Counted from the first letter of the stretch, positions 23,636 to 32,864 are shown. The stretch: 34,970 nucleotides of DNA from an uncultured Lentisphaeraceae bacterium (GCA_937892925.1 CALBHX010000002.1:1-34970), one strand, 5' to 3'. The notes: generated by a model from the letters alone, not told the origin. Numbers and translations are program-made.

Positions 23636-25963
23636 TTAGCGGATGAATGAATATTCGACAGGTAGCGATGCAGAGGAGTCTCCAATACGTACACGAAATG
23701 TTCCTTTAGGTGTTTTCCAACAATGGTTTTTTTCATCCCAGTATTGCAGAGATGTTTCGGGGAATGACAGTGATATGTTTTGGGTTTCACCCCGTTTCAA
23801 ATACAGACTGGAATAATCGACCAACTCTTTTTGCGGCATATCGACACCGGGAATTGTAGGTTTTGAAAGATAACATTGAATGACCGCTCTGCCATCACGG
23901 GTGCCAGAGTTGGTGACAGAGACAATAAAGGTGTTCCCTTCCTGTCTAACGGGTTTTATTTTGAACGTTGTATAAGACAGGCCGAAACCAAACGGATAAA
24001 GTGGTTGTTTTTGGGTGCGATCAAAGCCACGATAGCCTACCCAGATGTCATCCAGATAGGTTTGCTCAACAACACAATCGCGTGCAGTGAGCCGGGCCGT
24101 TGAGGTGATACCATCCTGTACGATACCCGGATAGGAACGTTCGCCCAGCGCTATAGAAGGCCAGTCACTCGGTTTTCTTCCGAATGAATATGGGATCTTT
24201 CCGGAGGGATTTACTGCCCCACAAACAATATCTGCCAGAACGCGTCCGCCGAACTCGCCCCCATACCATGTAATGAGAATGGCTTTTACTCGGTCGCGAA
24301 ATGTTGTTGTGTCAAAGGGCCCGCCTGTAGTTACTGCAACAATGAGATTAGGATTGACCGCTGCAATGGCACGGATTAAGTCTTCCTGACGTTCTCCATT
24401 GACACCGACTTTGAATAGGAGTGAGTCCCGTTCTGCCGGCATTTGAATACCCCAACCGATTACTTCGCGATCAACCGAATGATCATATCCTGCGCAAAAT
24501 ACAACCAGATCTGCTTGCCGGGCAGCGTCCAACGGATCTATCGCGCGTTTCCCTGGAACACTGATCGCGTATTCAGGATGCGTGCCGTCAAAGCGGAACC
24601 CAGGTGCAAACAGAACGTGTGCTTCACCAAAAGCCATACAAAAACCTTGAAGTGGCGTGATTTCTCGCGCAGCTTTGACTGCACCGGAACCGCCGCGTTG
24701 TCGTAAATGTGAGCCGTCAATCATGCTGTGATACTGGTCGGCATTAGGACCGACAACGGCAATTGTTTTGATTTTGGAGGCGTCTATGGGTAAGAAGTCT
24801 TGTTGATTTTCAAGCAGAACGAACGCCTCTGCCGCCGTACGATAGGCAATATCCTGGTGTGCCTGTGAACGGAATGCAGTAACATAGGCCTGTTGCTCTG
24901 CACGGTCTTGTACGCTTTCACTGTCAAATGCGCCAATTCGAAAGTAAAGTCGTAACGCACGGCGAACCTGGTCGTCAAAATCGGCTTGACGGATCTTTCC
25001 AGTCTTAAGATCGCATAACTCTCGAGTGTATAAATCAGGATTGTCCTGGCAAGATGTTTCGATTGTGGTTCCGCCGGCAATGGCCTGCCGGTCATCTCTA
25101 TAACCTCCCCAATCGGCGAAAAGCGCTCCGTCCCACTTAAATTCTTTGTAAAGAAGGTCGTTTAATGGGCGGTTCCAACTCGTCCATGTCCCTCGAAACG
25201 CATTGTAACTGTTCATGATAGCCCAAACGCCACCTTCGCGAATGGCAATTTCGAAGGGTCGGGCATAGATCTCGCGCAGGGCTCGTTCTCCTATGTTCAC
25301 ATTTAACACGGTTCGATACCATTCCTGGTCATTCCCGATGTAGTGTTTCATACATGCAGCAACTTTACAGGATTGTAACCCTCGGATAAAAGCAGCAGCT
25401 GTTTTTCCGGCGAGTAATGGATCCTCTCCGAAATATTCATATGCTCTGGCGCAAAAGGGTATACGCCCCCCGATATTTCCCCCGGGTCCCAATAACATTC
25501 TCGCCGTTGCTTGATCTTTGTAAAGCGCGCGCGTTTCAGCTCCTGATACGCGGCCGATGGCTTCAATTAAAGGCTGATCCCATGTTGCCGCCCATGCAAT
25601 GCCGCATGGCATATAGGTGATACCAGGGCAATTCTCAGCTCGTGGGCCAACGCCTCCGTCAATTGTTCGAAATTCTGCAAGCCCCAGACGCGCAATGTTT
25701 CCGGCAGACATTTCTCCGCAGGCATGAAGGACTTTGGCCTTCTCGTAGGGAGTCATCCACCGAAGCAAATCATCAATTCGTTCCTCAATGGGTAAGGAGG
25801 AATCACGATAACGAGCCGAACGGGGTGGAGGTGGAAGCGATTCCTCTCGAACACTCCTGCGAATATCTTTGGCATAGTTCTCAACCTCGGTTGCGTACAA
25901 GATTGGAATGAACGTCAGGCATGCTGTGAATAAGAAGGGAATGAAGGATTTTTTCGTGGTCAT
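23636..25963 (-). CDS. Secreted glycoside hydrolase family 3 (beta-glucosidase/xylosidase type)
   Basis: A 775-aa exported GH3 enzyme releasing terminal beta-linked sugars. A signal peptide (MTTKKSFIPFLFTACLTFIPILYA) is followed by the (beta/alpha)8 domain with FRTIDGGVGPR, EYFGEDPLLAGKTAAAFIRG and KHYIGNDQE (about 206-214). The presumed nucleophile is Asp284 in FADWGG. The second alpha/beta domain starts near VLLENQQDFLPI and has the acid/base-bearing region around AGYDHSVDRE. A fibronectin-III-like domain ends the protein (GFGLSYTTF, VSVTNSGTRDG, QKELVDYSSLYLKRGET). The frame opens at a TTG four codons earlier, but the ATG at 25963 has GGAG seven bases upstream. TGATAAACT at 25984-25992 may be an extended -10. 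The exact sugar is not readable. It stands as a single-gene unit. Confidence 0.93.
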   Translation of the reverse strand: MTTKKSFIPFLFTACLTFIPILYATEVENYAKDIRRSVREESLPPPPRSARYRDSSLPIEERIDDLLRWMTPYEKAKVLHACGEMSAGNIARLGLAEFRTIDGGVGPRAENCPGITYMPCGIAWAATWDQPLIEAIGRVSGAETRALYKDQATARMLLGPGGNIGGRIPFCARAYEYFGEDPLLAGKTAAAFIRGLQSCKVAACMKHYIGNDQEWYRTVLNVNIGERALREIYARPFEIAIREGGVWAIMNSYNAFRGTWTSWNRPLNDLLYKEFKWDGALFADWGGYRDDRQAIAGGTTIETSCQDNPDLYTRELCDLKTGKIRQADFDDQVRRALRLYFRIGAFDSESVQDRAEQQAYVTAFRSQAHQDIAYRTAAEAFVLLENQQDFLPIDASKIKTIAVVGPNADQYHSMIDGSHLRQRGGSGAVKAAREITPLQGFCMAFGEAHVLFAPGFRFDGTHPEYAISVPGKRAIDPLDAARQADLVVFCAGYDHSVDREVIGWGIQMPAERDSLLFKVGVNGERQEDLIRAIAAVNPNLIVAVTTGGPFDTTTFRDRVKAILITWYGGEFGGRVLADIVCGAVNPSGKIPYSFGRKPSDWPSIALGERSYPGIVQDGITSTARLTARDCVVEQTYLDDIWVGYRGFDRTQKQPLYPFGFGLSYTTFKIKPVRQEGNTFIVSVTNSGTRDGRAVIQCYLSKPTIPGVDMPQKELVDYSSLYLKRGETQNISLSFPETSLQYWDEKNHCWKTPKGTFRVRIGDSSASLPVEYSFIR

Positions 25964-25992
25964 GACAAACTCCAAGCACTTTTAGTTTATCA

Positions 25993-26260
25993 TGCCCGGA
26001 TTCAGATCGGTACGTACTGAAATAATAGTTACAATCTGCCTACGGAGCTATACAGTTATAGAGGATACGGTGTGAGTGTTGAGTGTGATGAGACGTTTTA
26101 AAAGAACACTACAGAGACTTTGTGTGATTATATATTATATATAAGACTTAATGACTCGTTTACGCGGATGTGGTTCTTAGTTGCCTTGGATATTGAATGG
26201 ATGGGAAGTGTTATCGTACTTACGATAGACGCGACAGACAGAATACGCACCTTAGTAGAA
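25993..26260. other. Gene-free, partly AT-rich spacer with a 16-base palindrome
   Basis: No gene is supported between the priA stop and the GH3 promoter region. It contains a run of TA-rich sequence (about 26128-26142). A palindromic 16-mer, TATCGTA-CT-TACGATA (26212-26227), lies 34 bases past the priA stop on the minus strand. The palindrome lacks a following T run, so it is more operator-like than terminator-like. Confidence 0.5.
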
Positions 26261-28486
26261 TCAATTTAGAAAAACGGCATCAATGTCTACAAGTGTACGA
26301 ACGGCTTTACCGACACGTTCAGAACGTGGAAGTACATGATCACAGGCTGCAACAATTGCTTTAGAAGCACTAGCTCTGACGAGGATTTGCCAGCGCCACA
26401 AATCTTCTTTGCGTTCTAACGGAGCAGGTTCAGCAGGTGAAACTTGTAACCCTCTGCAGGCTTCGAGTTTGCCTTGTATGGTGTGTGCCGTTTGTGCTAC
26501 GGTCCGTTCATCTGCGCCAACAAAGGTGATGCAGGCCAATTTACAGAATGGAGGTAATCCTGCTGTTTTCCGTTCGCAGAGCTCTTCGTTGGCAAAGGCT
26601 TCATAGGCACAGTCAGCAGCTGTTCGAATGGCTGGATGATTCGGCTGGAAGGTTTGTACGTAGACTTCTCCCGGTAGTGTGCCACGTCCGGCTCGTCCGG
26701 AAACTTGCGCAATAAGCTGAAATGTACGCTCTGCCGCACGAAAATCATAGGCTATGTTAAGTGAACGATCTGCCGCAAGAATTCCGACCAGAGTAACGTT
26801 TGGAAAGTCTAATCCCTTGGCGATCATTTGCGTGCCGACAAGAATGTCGGCTTCTTTGGCGCGAAAGGCAGAAAGCAACTCGTCGTGGCTATGCCGACGC
26901 GAGGTGCTGTCAGCATCCATTCTGATGACTCGAGCATTTGGAAGAATGGTACGAAGTACTTGCTCAATACGCTGCGTACCGAAACCAATTTGCTTGAATA
27001 CGGTTGCTCCACACTCGGGACAATGTTCGGGCGGCCGTTGCCAAGTGCCGCAAAGGTGGCACCGTAAGGTATCGTCCTTTGCATGATAAGTTAATTTGGC
27101 ACTACAATGCCTGCAGGCGAAGACGTGGCCACAGCGTGGGCATTGAAAGGTTGGGGCATATCCCCTGCGATTTAGGAAAAGGATGGTTTGTTCTCCACGC
27201 TGCAGGCGCACCTTCATGGCATTGAGCAGGGGTTGACTAAAAATGGGAATAGGCTCGCCTGGACGAGAGGCTTCACGCATGTCGATAGTATAGACGGAAG
27301 GCAACATACTTCCACCAACACGTTCCGCCATGCGTACGAGTCTGTATTTCCCAAGTTGCGTAGCATTGAACCAACTCTCAAGTGACGGTGTAGCGGAACC
27401 CAATACACAGGTTGCTCCCTCAAACGCTGCACGCACAACGGCTACGTCTCGCGCGGAATAACGCGGGCTTTCGTCTTGTTTGTAACCACTATCGTGTTCT
27501 TCGTCTACGATGATAAGACCAAGACGACATACTGGGGCAAAGACGGCAGAACGCGGCCCCACAACTACGTGTGCCTCACCTCGGCGAATACGGTGCCACT
27601 CATCATGGCGTTCTCCGTCACTCAGTGCACTATGAAGTACGGCAACGGTTTTCCCAAACCGCGCAGCAAAACGGCCAACTGTTTGCGGTGTTAAGGAAAT
27701 CTCTGGTACAAGTACAATCGCAGATTCGCCCCGTTTCAGCGTTTCGGCAATGGCCTGCATGTAGACTTCTGTTTTGCCAGATCCAGTAACACCGAAGAGC
27801 AATATCGGTTTGGTGGCAGACAAAATGGCGTCTAATGCCTGGGCTTGTGTTGTGGTGAGTGTCATGGCGTGGGTTTGCAGAAGGCGTTTCCCCGCAAGCG
27901 GATTCCTAGGGATTTCTGCTCGTTCACAGGATATATATCCAAGTGCTGCAAGTCGCCGTAATGTAACAGGCGTAGTTTTGAACTCTGTACATAGTTGACT
28001 CATACGCCCGCCATCCACGCGTACGATATCCTCATACAAAGTCTTCAGACGTTTGGTCAAGGGCGGAAGATGTGGAGGAAGAGGCAAACGCGGTGCAATG
28101 ATAAAACACTCTTTTGGGCGACTTCCATTTTCTCGGACAGGTGACGGCAGCGCACTTTTAAGAGCTAACGTGAACCCAACGGAATAGTAATCCGCCAGCC
28201 ACCGTAATAAGCGGATGGTTCCTTCGGAAAAATAGGGTACAGGATCCTCGATAGTCTCGATTGCACGGATACCACGCGCGGGAACGGCACCGAAGAGATC
28301 TGCACCATTCGCAGGAACAACAGGACGATAAGGAGATTCCTCTGTAAGATGAATGACATATCCAGCATGAAAAGTTCGCCGCCATGGCACGCGTACTTTT
28401 TGACCAACCCGGATCTTTAACTCGTCCGGCACCAAATAGGTGAACAATTGATCCGGAACTTGTTCCAATGCCACTTGCGCAAACAT
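26261..28486 (-). CDS. priA: Primosomal protein N' (replication restart helicase PriA)
   Basis: A superfamily 2 3'-5' helicase that reloads the replisome at collapsed forks. From the chosen start the 741-aa protein has the 3'-DNA-binding domain at the N-terminus (DQLFTYLVPDEL, GQKVRVPWR). Walker A GVTGSGKT is at about 232-239 and the DEEH box at 328-331. A zinc-binding insert with paired Cys motifs spans about 449-492 (CPRCG, CRHC, CHLCG, CPECG). Helicase motifs V-VI follow in GTQMIAKGLDFPNV and QVSGRAGRG. The frame extends to 28522, but the ATG at 28486 begins one base after the stop of the TIM-barrel gene, with GAGG six bases upstream inside that gene's end. That gives a tightly coupled pair. 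Confidence 0.96.
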   Translation of the reverse strand: MFAQVALEQVPDQLFTYLVPDELKIRVGQKVRVPWRRTFHAGYVIHLTEESPYRPVVPANGADLFGAVPARGIRAIETIEDPVPYFSEGTIRLLRWLADYYSVGFTLALKSALPSPVRENGSRPKECFIIAPRLPLPPHLPPLTKRLKTLYEDIVRVDGGRMSQLCTEFKTTPVTLRRLAALGYISCERAEIPRNPLAGKRLLQTHAMTLTTTQAQALDAILSATKPILLFGVTGSGKTEVYMQAIAETLKRGESAIVLVPEISLTPQTVGRFAARFGKTVAVLHSALSDGERHDEWHRIRRGEAHVVVGPRSAVFAPVCRLGLIIVDEEHDSGYKQDESPRYSARDVAVVRAAFEGATCVLGSATPSLESWFNATQLGKYRLVRMAERVGGSMLPSVYTIDMREASRPGEPIPIFSQPLLNAMKVRLQRGEQTILFLNRRGYAPTFQCPRCGHVFACRHCSAKLTYHAKDDTLRCHLCGTWQRPPEHCPECGATVFKQIGFGTQRIEQVLRTILPNARVIRMDADSTSRRHSHDELLSAFRAKEADILVGTQMIAKGLDFPNVTLVGILAADRSLNIAYDFRAAERTFQLIAQVSGRAGRGTLPGEVYVQTFQPNHPAIRTAADCAYEAFANEELCERKTAGLPPFCKLACITFVGADERTVAQTAHTIQGKLEACRGLQVSPAEPAPLERKEDLWRWQILVRASASKAIVAACDHVLPRSERVGKAVRTLVDIDAVFLN

Positions 28487-28487
28487 G

Positions 28488-29429
28488 TCAAGCCTCATCG
28501 AGACATCGGCGAATGATTTCAACCCCTTGACGCAGGGCGGATCGGGAAACTTGTGGAGCTGGCTCGAAAACGCGAATCAGCTTAGGACGTGTCAATAGTG
28601 TCTTTAGTGCAGTGAAATTGACCGATCCTTCTCCAGGTGCACGATGATCTTCGTCCAGTCCGCGAACGTCATGAAGATGTACTCCAACCGTTAGATCGAG
28701 TGTTTGCGCCAAGGTTTCCTCAACAGGCCAGTCTCCCACTCGGGCTTTTCGTTCACCATGGCCAATGTCATACCATGCACCTAGGGCTGAAGTTGGGAAG
28801 CGTTGGCGTAAGAAAGCCATTTCTGCTGGATCTGGAAAAGCTTCCACTCCGGGAAGATTTTCAAAGGCGAGTATAATACCTGCTGTTTCAAATGCTGGAA
28901 GCAACGAGTCTAATGCGAATGAAACAGCATCTAACCAACGTCCGGCCTCTGCCATGCGCAAACGATGCTCCTCTTTGGCTAAAGCGTGATCAGCCACGCC
29001 GTTGTTTTGTAGGAATACTTGTTCCAGTTGTGAGCGGTAGGGGCGGCCTCCGAATAAAAAACCTGGGCGGCGTAAAATAACTCGCCCACCGTGAACGACT
29101 ACTGCACGAGCATTAACTTCTTCGGCACAGTGCAGGGTACGCCTCATGGCTCGAATGGCCGCCATTTGTTCATCGCGATTAGGGGTGGCCAAACTGAACA
29201 CTTCTGGCCCCAGTTGCGGCATTTCTACTGGAACCGGGCAGAATGCGTGTATACTTGAAACAGATAACCCTTCTTGGGAGAGTGCTCGTTGCCAGGATGG
29301 TAAACAGGTCTCGCGTGTAAAGTAGCCCAACTCCACTTGAGCAAACCCGAGTGCTCGCGTTTCTGCAGCCATAGCTTCGGGGGAGAGCTGATAACCCGCA
29401 AAATAAGAAGATGAAAGCGAAAAATCCAT
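28488..29429 (-). CDS. Sugar phosphate isomerase/epimerase-like TIM barrel protein (AP endonuclease 2 superfamily)
   Basis: A 313-aa protein of the xylose-isomerase-like TIM-barrel superfamily. Metal-binding residues expected for the fold are visible: Glu in ILAFENLPG, Asp and His in AWYDIGHGE, His in VGVHLHDVRG, and Glu in APGEGSVNF. The N-terminus MDFSLSSSYFAG and the ALGFAQVELGYF segment are typical first strands. Members are sugar epimerases, isomerases or, less often, endonuclease IV; the reaction cannot be assigned. The ATG lies six bases after TATACT with no ribosome site, predicting a leaderless message. priA begins one base after its stop, so the helicase is probably expressed from this promoter. 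Confidence 0.85.
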   Translation of the reverse strand: MDFSLSSSYFAGYQLSPEAMAAETRALGFAQVELGYFTRETCLPSWQRALSQEGLSVSSIHAFCPVPVEMPQLGPEVFSLATPNRDEQMAAIRAMRRTLHCAEEVNARAVVVHGGRVILRRPGFLFGGRPYRSQLEQVFLQNNGVADHALAKEEHRLRMAEAGRWLDAVSFALDSLLPAFETAGIILAFENLPGVEAFPDPAEMAFLRQRFPTSALGAWYDIGHGERKARVGDWPVEETLAQTLDLTVGVHLHDVRGLDEDHRAPGEGSVNFTALKTLLTRPKLIRVFEPAPQVSRSALRQGVEIIRRCLDEA

Positions 29430-29435
29430 ATGTGC

Positions 29436-29444
29436 AGTATACCA
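29436..29444 (-). promoter_or_regulatory. Extended -10 promoter of the TIM-barrel/priA pair
   Basis: TGGTATACT on the minus strand ends six bases before the ATG at 29429, so the predicted +1 is the A of the start codon. No -35 consensus is seen. Confidence 0.6.
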
Positions 29445-29478
29445 TAGCTTGGTTTTATTTTAGAAGAAATACGAAACG

Positions 29479-29506
29479 TTGGTTATAATGACACGAATTC
29501 TATACT
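29479..29506 (+). promoter_or_regulatory. Orphan plus-strand promoter-like sequence
   Basis: TTGGTT (29479-29484), a 16-base spacer and TATACT (29501-29506) point toward the mrdA stop codon at 29639. No gene follows on this strand; only a 13-codon frame (MMWKDRIKRKMNK) is present. It could drive a small or antisense RNA, or be chance in AT-rich spacer. The rest of 29445-29638 shows nothing else. Confidence 0.25.
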
Positions 29507-29638
29507 ACGTGACTTTTGTATGATGTGGAAAGACCGAATAAAGCGCAAAATGAATAAGTAATAAAGGTGAATTAAGTTAGGATAGCGAAAGAGATATGTC
29601 AGAGTGAAACGTTAGAATAGATAGATATTGGAGCGTAA

Positions 29639-31426
29639 TTAGTCTTCGAGACTTTCTTCATCGAATGGACGCTTTATGGCACTTTTGTTGAAATAGGCGG
29701 CAAGAACTTTTTGAACGATAGGGCCGGCATCACGCCCCCCACCTATGCCATTATCCAACATGGCACAGACGACAATTTGCGGATGTTCCACGGGGGCGAA
29801 AGCAACGCTCCAAACGTGTTTTTCTCGAACACCATTATTCTGGTATTCCGCTGTTCCGGTTTTTCCTGCTACACGAATACCTTCAACTTGCATGGTTTGT
29901 CCGGTTCCGCTGAGAACGGCCATTTCCATTCCCTGGATTACGGGTTTTCGGATATTTTCTGGCCATGGCAATTGGCGTACAAGTTCTCCAGTTGCACCGA
30001 GAGCTACTAGGCGAGGGCGGTAGGCACTTCCGCCGGCTGCCAGTATTCCGATGGCGTGAGCGATTTGCAGCGGCGTGGTAAGGATGGCGCCTTGTCCAAT
30101 TGCACACTGTGCTGTATCGGAGGGGAGCCATGGAGTTTTAAAATGTGTTCGTTTCCATTCTGGAGTTGGCATAAAGCCTGTCTTTTCATCAGGCAAATCA
30201 AGACCAGTCCGAGTTCCGAATCCTGCTTGCTGCGCAGTAGCCAGAATGGCATTGATACCAATGGTGGTGCCCATATGACAGAAGTAAGGGTTACATGACT
30301 TCATCAATGCCTGACGCATATCCAGTTCCCCATGGCCATACCGATTTGAACAACGTAGATGACACCGATAATCGGTGTAGACGCCCGTACATTCATAGAG
30401 TAAATTTGGGTCAAATCCCTGCTCTTGGGCAGCCAGAGCGACAAACGGTTTGAAGACTGAACCCGGCGCGTATTGGCCTTGTATGGCACGGTTAAAAAAA
30501 GGTTTTTGGGGGTCATTTAATAAGGTTTCCCAAGCAGATTTTGTAATGGACGGGATAAACGCATTGGGGTTGTAGGTCGGGGCGGAGGCCATGGCGAGGA
30601 TGTCCCCGGATCTTGGATCTAGGGCTACGATTGCTCCGGGACGATTGGCCAGTGCAGCTTCTGCAACCCGTTGCAGGGGAACATCGAGGGTTAAAGTTAA
30701 GTCATTGCCGGGCTCGGCTTTTCTACGGATCCATCGGTTACGAGTGTAAACGCGTGAATCAACAAGCAGAACCTCCTCTCCGCTTTTTCCGGCAAGGATA
30801 TGGTCATAAAACCATTCAATTCCACTTTTTCCGTGTGGGTTAGGCAAACGAAAGTTCCAACGACGGGGTTCTTGATTCCCTCGTGTTGTTCCCCCGAATC
30901 CAACGTAACCTAATACGTGCGCAGCCATTGACCCCATCGGATAAATACGGCGGGGTATTGGGATGATTTCCACACCGGGAAGTTCTTCTGCCCATTCTGA
31001 AAGATAAGCGACCGTTCTAAAGTCAACATCTTGCCAGATAATCAACGGTATTGGGCGGCTTTCATGAATATGTCGTACAACGGCTTCACGGCTGATTTGA
31101 CGTGGCAATCCAAGACGTTGGGCTAATTGGTCGATTAAGGCATCCACGGCGAGGATGGTGTTACTCCAGATACCAGGCTGCTGGATATCTTCACAATAAA
31201 TGGCTACGGCATATGCTGGACGATTATCGGCAAGCAGGATGCCATTTCGGTCATAAATCCGTCCGCGCAATCCAGGCTGTTCCACAAGGCGTAAACTTTG
31301 ATTGGATTGCGCTCGACCATATCGGATGGAATCGCGCACTTGCACATTCCATAGCCGCCAGATTAGGAGCGTAACACCAAGCAAGAAAATGGCCATAAGT
31401 GCCCATATTCGCCAGATTCGTACCAT
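29639..31426 (-). CDS. mrdA: Penicillin-binding protein 2 (elongasome transpeptidase)
   Basis: The class B transpeptidase of the rod system, cross-linking peptidoglycan during cell elongation. One N-terminal membrane helix (WALMAIFLLGVTLLIWRLW) precedes the dimerisation domain (GLRGRIYDRNGILLADN) and the transpeptidase domain. That domain has catalytic Ser323 in PGSVFKPF (SxxK), SCN at about 377-379 and KTGTA at about 522-526. About 595 aa. Of several ATGs, 31426 is chosen because AAGG lies about 11 bases before it; for 31435 the same AAGGA would be too close, and earlier ones overlap mreD. It is last in the mreBCD-mrdA operon. rodA, the usual next gene, does not follow. Confidence 0.95.
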   Translation of the reverse strand: MVRIWRIWALMAIFLLGVTLLIWRLWNVQVRDSIRYGRAQSNQSLRLVEQPGLRGRIYDRNGILLADNRPAYAVAIYCEDIQQPGIWSNTILAVDALIDQLAQRLGLPRQISREAVVRHIHESRPIPLIIWQDVDFRTVAYLSEWAEELPGVEIIPIPRRIYPMGSMAAHVLGYVGFGGTTRGNQEPRRWNFRLPNPHGKSGIEWFYDHILAGKSGEEVLLVDSRVYTRNRWIRRKAEPGNDLTLTLDVPLQRVAEAALANRPGAIVALDPRSGDILAMASAPTYNPNAFIPSITKSAWETLLNDPQKPFFNRAIQGQYAPGSVFKPFVALAAQEQGFDPNLLYECTGVYTDYRCHLRCSNRYGHGELDMRQALMKSCNPYFCHMGTTIGINAILATAQQAGFGTRTGLDLPDEKTGFMPTPEWKRTHFKTPWLPSDTAQCAIGQGAILTTPLQIAHAIGILAAGGSAYRPRLVALGATGELVRQLPWPENIRKPVIQGMEMAVLSGTGQTMQVEGIRVAGKTGTAEYQNNGVREKHVWSVAFAPVEHPQIVVCAMLDNGIGGGRDAGPIVQKVLAAYFNKSAIKRPFDEESLED

Positions 31427-31442
31427 TGAGGGCATTTCCTTT

Positions 31443-31982
31443 TCAATCTGCATGACGCAGAGACTCCTCATGTACGGGGTGTAAAACTTGAAAATCGAGC
31501 CGATGTGCTAAGGCAAAGATAATAGCTCCACACAGTGCACCGCTTGCTGGCATGATAAACATTCCACCTAGGCTAGGTGTCAGTTCATGATTCCCGCCGA
31601 TATAAAAAAGTTCTGTGTAAACCCAAATCCATAACCGCAAAGCGGGTGCCAGCACGACACCAAGCAACAAGCCGTGTACGGGGAGCCAAACTTTTGGTAA
31701 AAAGTTCTGGAAGTGGTAACATCCAAGACAAATTCCCCAAAACGGAAGAATACAGGAACCACTCGGAAGCCCCCACGCCCATTCCAGAAGTGAACCTCCC
31801 CAGATGGTTGTCCATATACCCACACGGATACTACGCGTAAGGATCCAATAGGCAAACCAAATAGGCACGACAGCTAGTTGAACTGCCGGAATATTTGGGA
31901 TAAAAGCAAGACTGCTGCCTACTAAGGCGGTACCGAATACAGTAATCCACAGGATATCACATCCTATGTGCTTAGTCCGCAT
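31443..31982 (-). CDS. mreD: Rod shape-determining protein MreD
   Basis: A small polytopic inner-membrane protein of the elongasome. From the ATG at 31982 it is 179 aa with about five hydrophobic segments (for example ILWITVFGTALVGSSLAFI and AVQLAVVPIWFAYWIL). MreD sequences are poorly conserved, so the call relies largely on position between mreC and mrdA plus size and topology. The open frame runs back 41 codons into mreC. The ATG at 31982 has GGAG six bases upstream and overlaps the mreC stop by 11 bases, a clear coupling arrangement. Confidence 0.88.
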   Translation of the reverse strand: MRTKHIGCDILWITVFGTALVGSSLAFIPNIPAVQLAVVPIWFAYWILTRSIRVGIWTTIWGGSLLEWAWGLPSGSCILPFWGICLGCYHFQNFLPKVWLPVHGLLLGVVLAPALRLWIWVYTELFYIGGNHELTPSLGGMFIMPASGALCGAIIFALAHRLDFQVLHPVHEESLRHAD

Positions 31983-32826
31983 CCACAACTCCAGTGTTTT
32001 TGGTATTCCGTGTAAGAACGAAAACAACGTCAAGGAGGGTCGGATCCACTGCAGGTTGGAGCAACGCTTCCTGGACGACCCCTGCAGTAGTCGAGTGAAT
32101 CTCAACCACGGTACCGATAGTCAGTCCTTTTGGAAATACACCTCCACTCCCTTCTGTTATGACACGTTGCCCTTCATGAATAGGTGAACGCTTGTCCAGA
32201 AAACGGAAAAGTAACGGCGCTGCAGCATACAACAAATCCTCACTACCCGATTCGCCCCAATTCTTCCCCCGAGCTCCCTGTACAATGCCACGTGCAACCT
32301 GTGGTACTTCAGCTGCTACTCGACATAACGGATCCGAGAGCAAAATGACTTCGCTTCGATGTGCTGTTACGTTGTCTGCAATTCTACCAACCAATCCTTC
32401 TGGAACGATGACTGCATCTCCGGCGGCAATGCCTTGAAGCGAACCAACAGATAACGTCAGGCGAGGCCAAACGCCAAGCCCCCCTCCATGAGACCAAACC
32501 TGCGCGGTCACCACCTGCGGTGGCATTTGTTCCTGCCATTTTAATATCTGGCGCAGGGAGCGGTTTTCAGATGATACGCGTTCCATTTCTTGGATCGTAA
32601 CCCGCAGACGTTCAATCTCGGTTTGTTGATCTATACGGGATGAACCATCACATAATCCTCGCCAGGCGGCAGCGAATCGGGTATCCAACTCCCCACGAAT
32701 CCATTCAGCCGTTCGCTGAAATGGATAAACAACCTCGGCACAAAACTTGTTAATGGGTGAATGAAATCCAATAAATACAACAAGGAACAACCCTGCAATA
32801 ACGAACCAAGATACATGCCGATACAT
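31972..32826 (-). CDS. mreC: Rod shape-determining protein MreC
   Basis: A bitopic periplasmic scaffold that activates PBP2 in the elongasome. The 284-aa protein has one N-terminal membrane helix (about residues 5-23, SWFVIAGLFLVVFIGF). A coiled coil follows (about 70-95, TEIERLRVTIQEMERVSSEN), then the double beta-barrel domain with GDAVIVPEGLVGRI, VILLSDPLCRVAAEV and GIVQG, all recognisable MreC positions. AGGT lies eight bases before the ATG. It begins 38 bases after mreB and overlaps mreD. Confidence 0.94.
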   Translation of the reverse strand: MYRHVSWFVIAGLFLVVFIGFHSPINKFCAEVVYPFQRTAEWIRGELDTRFAAAWRGLCDGSSRIDQQTEIERLRVTIQEMERVSSENRSLRQILKWQEQMPPQVVTAQVWSHGGGLGVWPRLTLSVGSLQGIAAGDAVIVPEGLVGRIADNVTAHRSEVILLSDPLCRVAAEVPQVARGIVQGARGKNWGESGSEDLLYAAAPLLFRFLDKRSPIHEGQRVITEGSGGVFPKGLTIGTVVEIHSTTAGVVQEALLQPAVDPTLLDVVFVLTRNTKNTGVVDAD

Positions 32827-32864
32827 GTTTACGTACCTGCGAGGGGTTTGTTATAAAGATAGTT

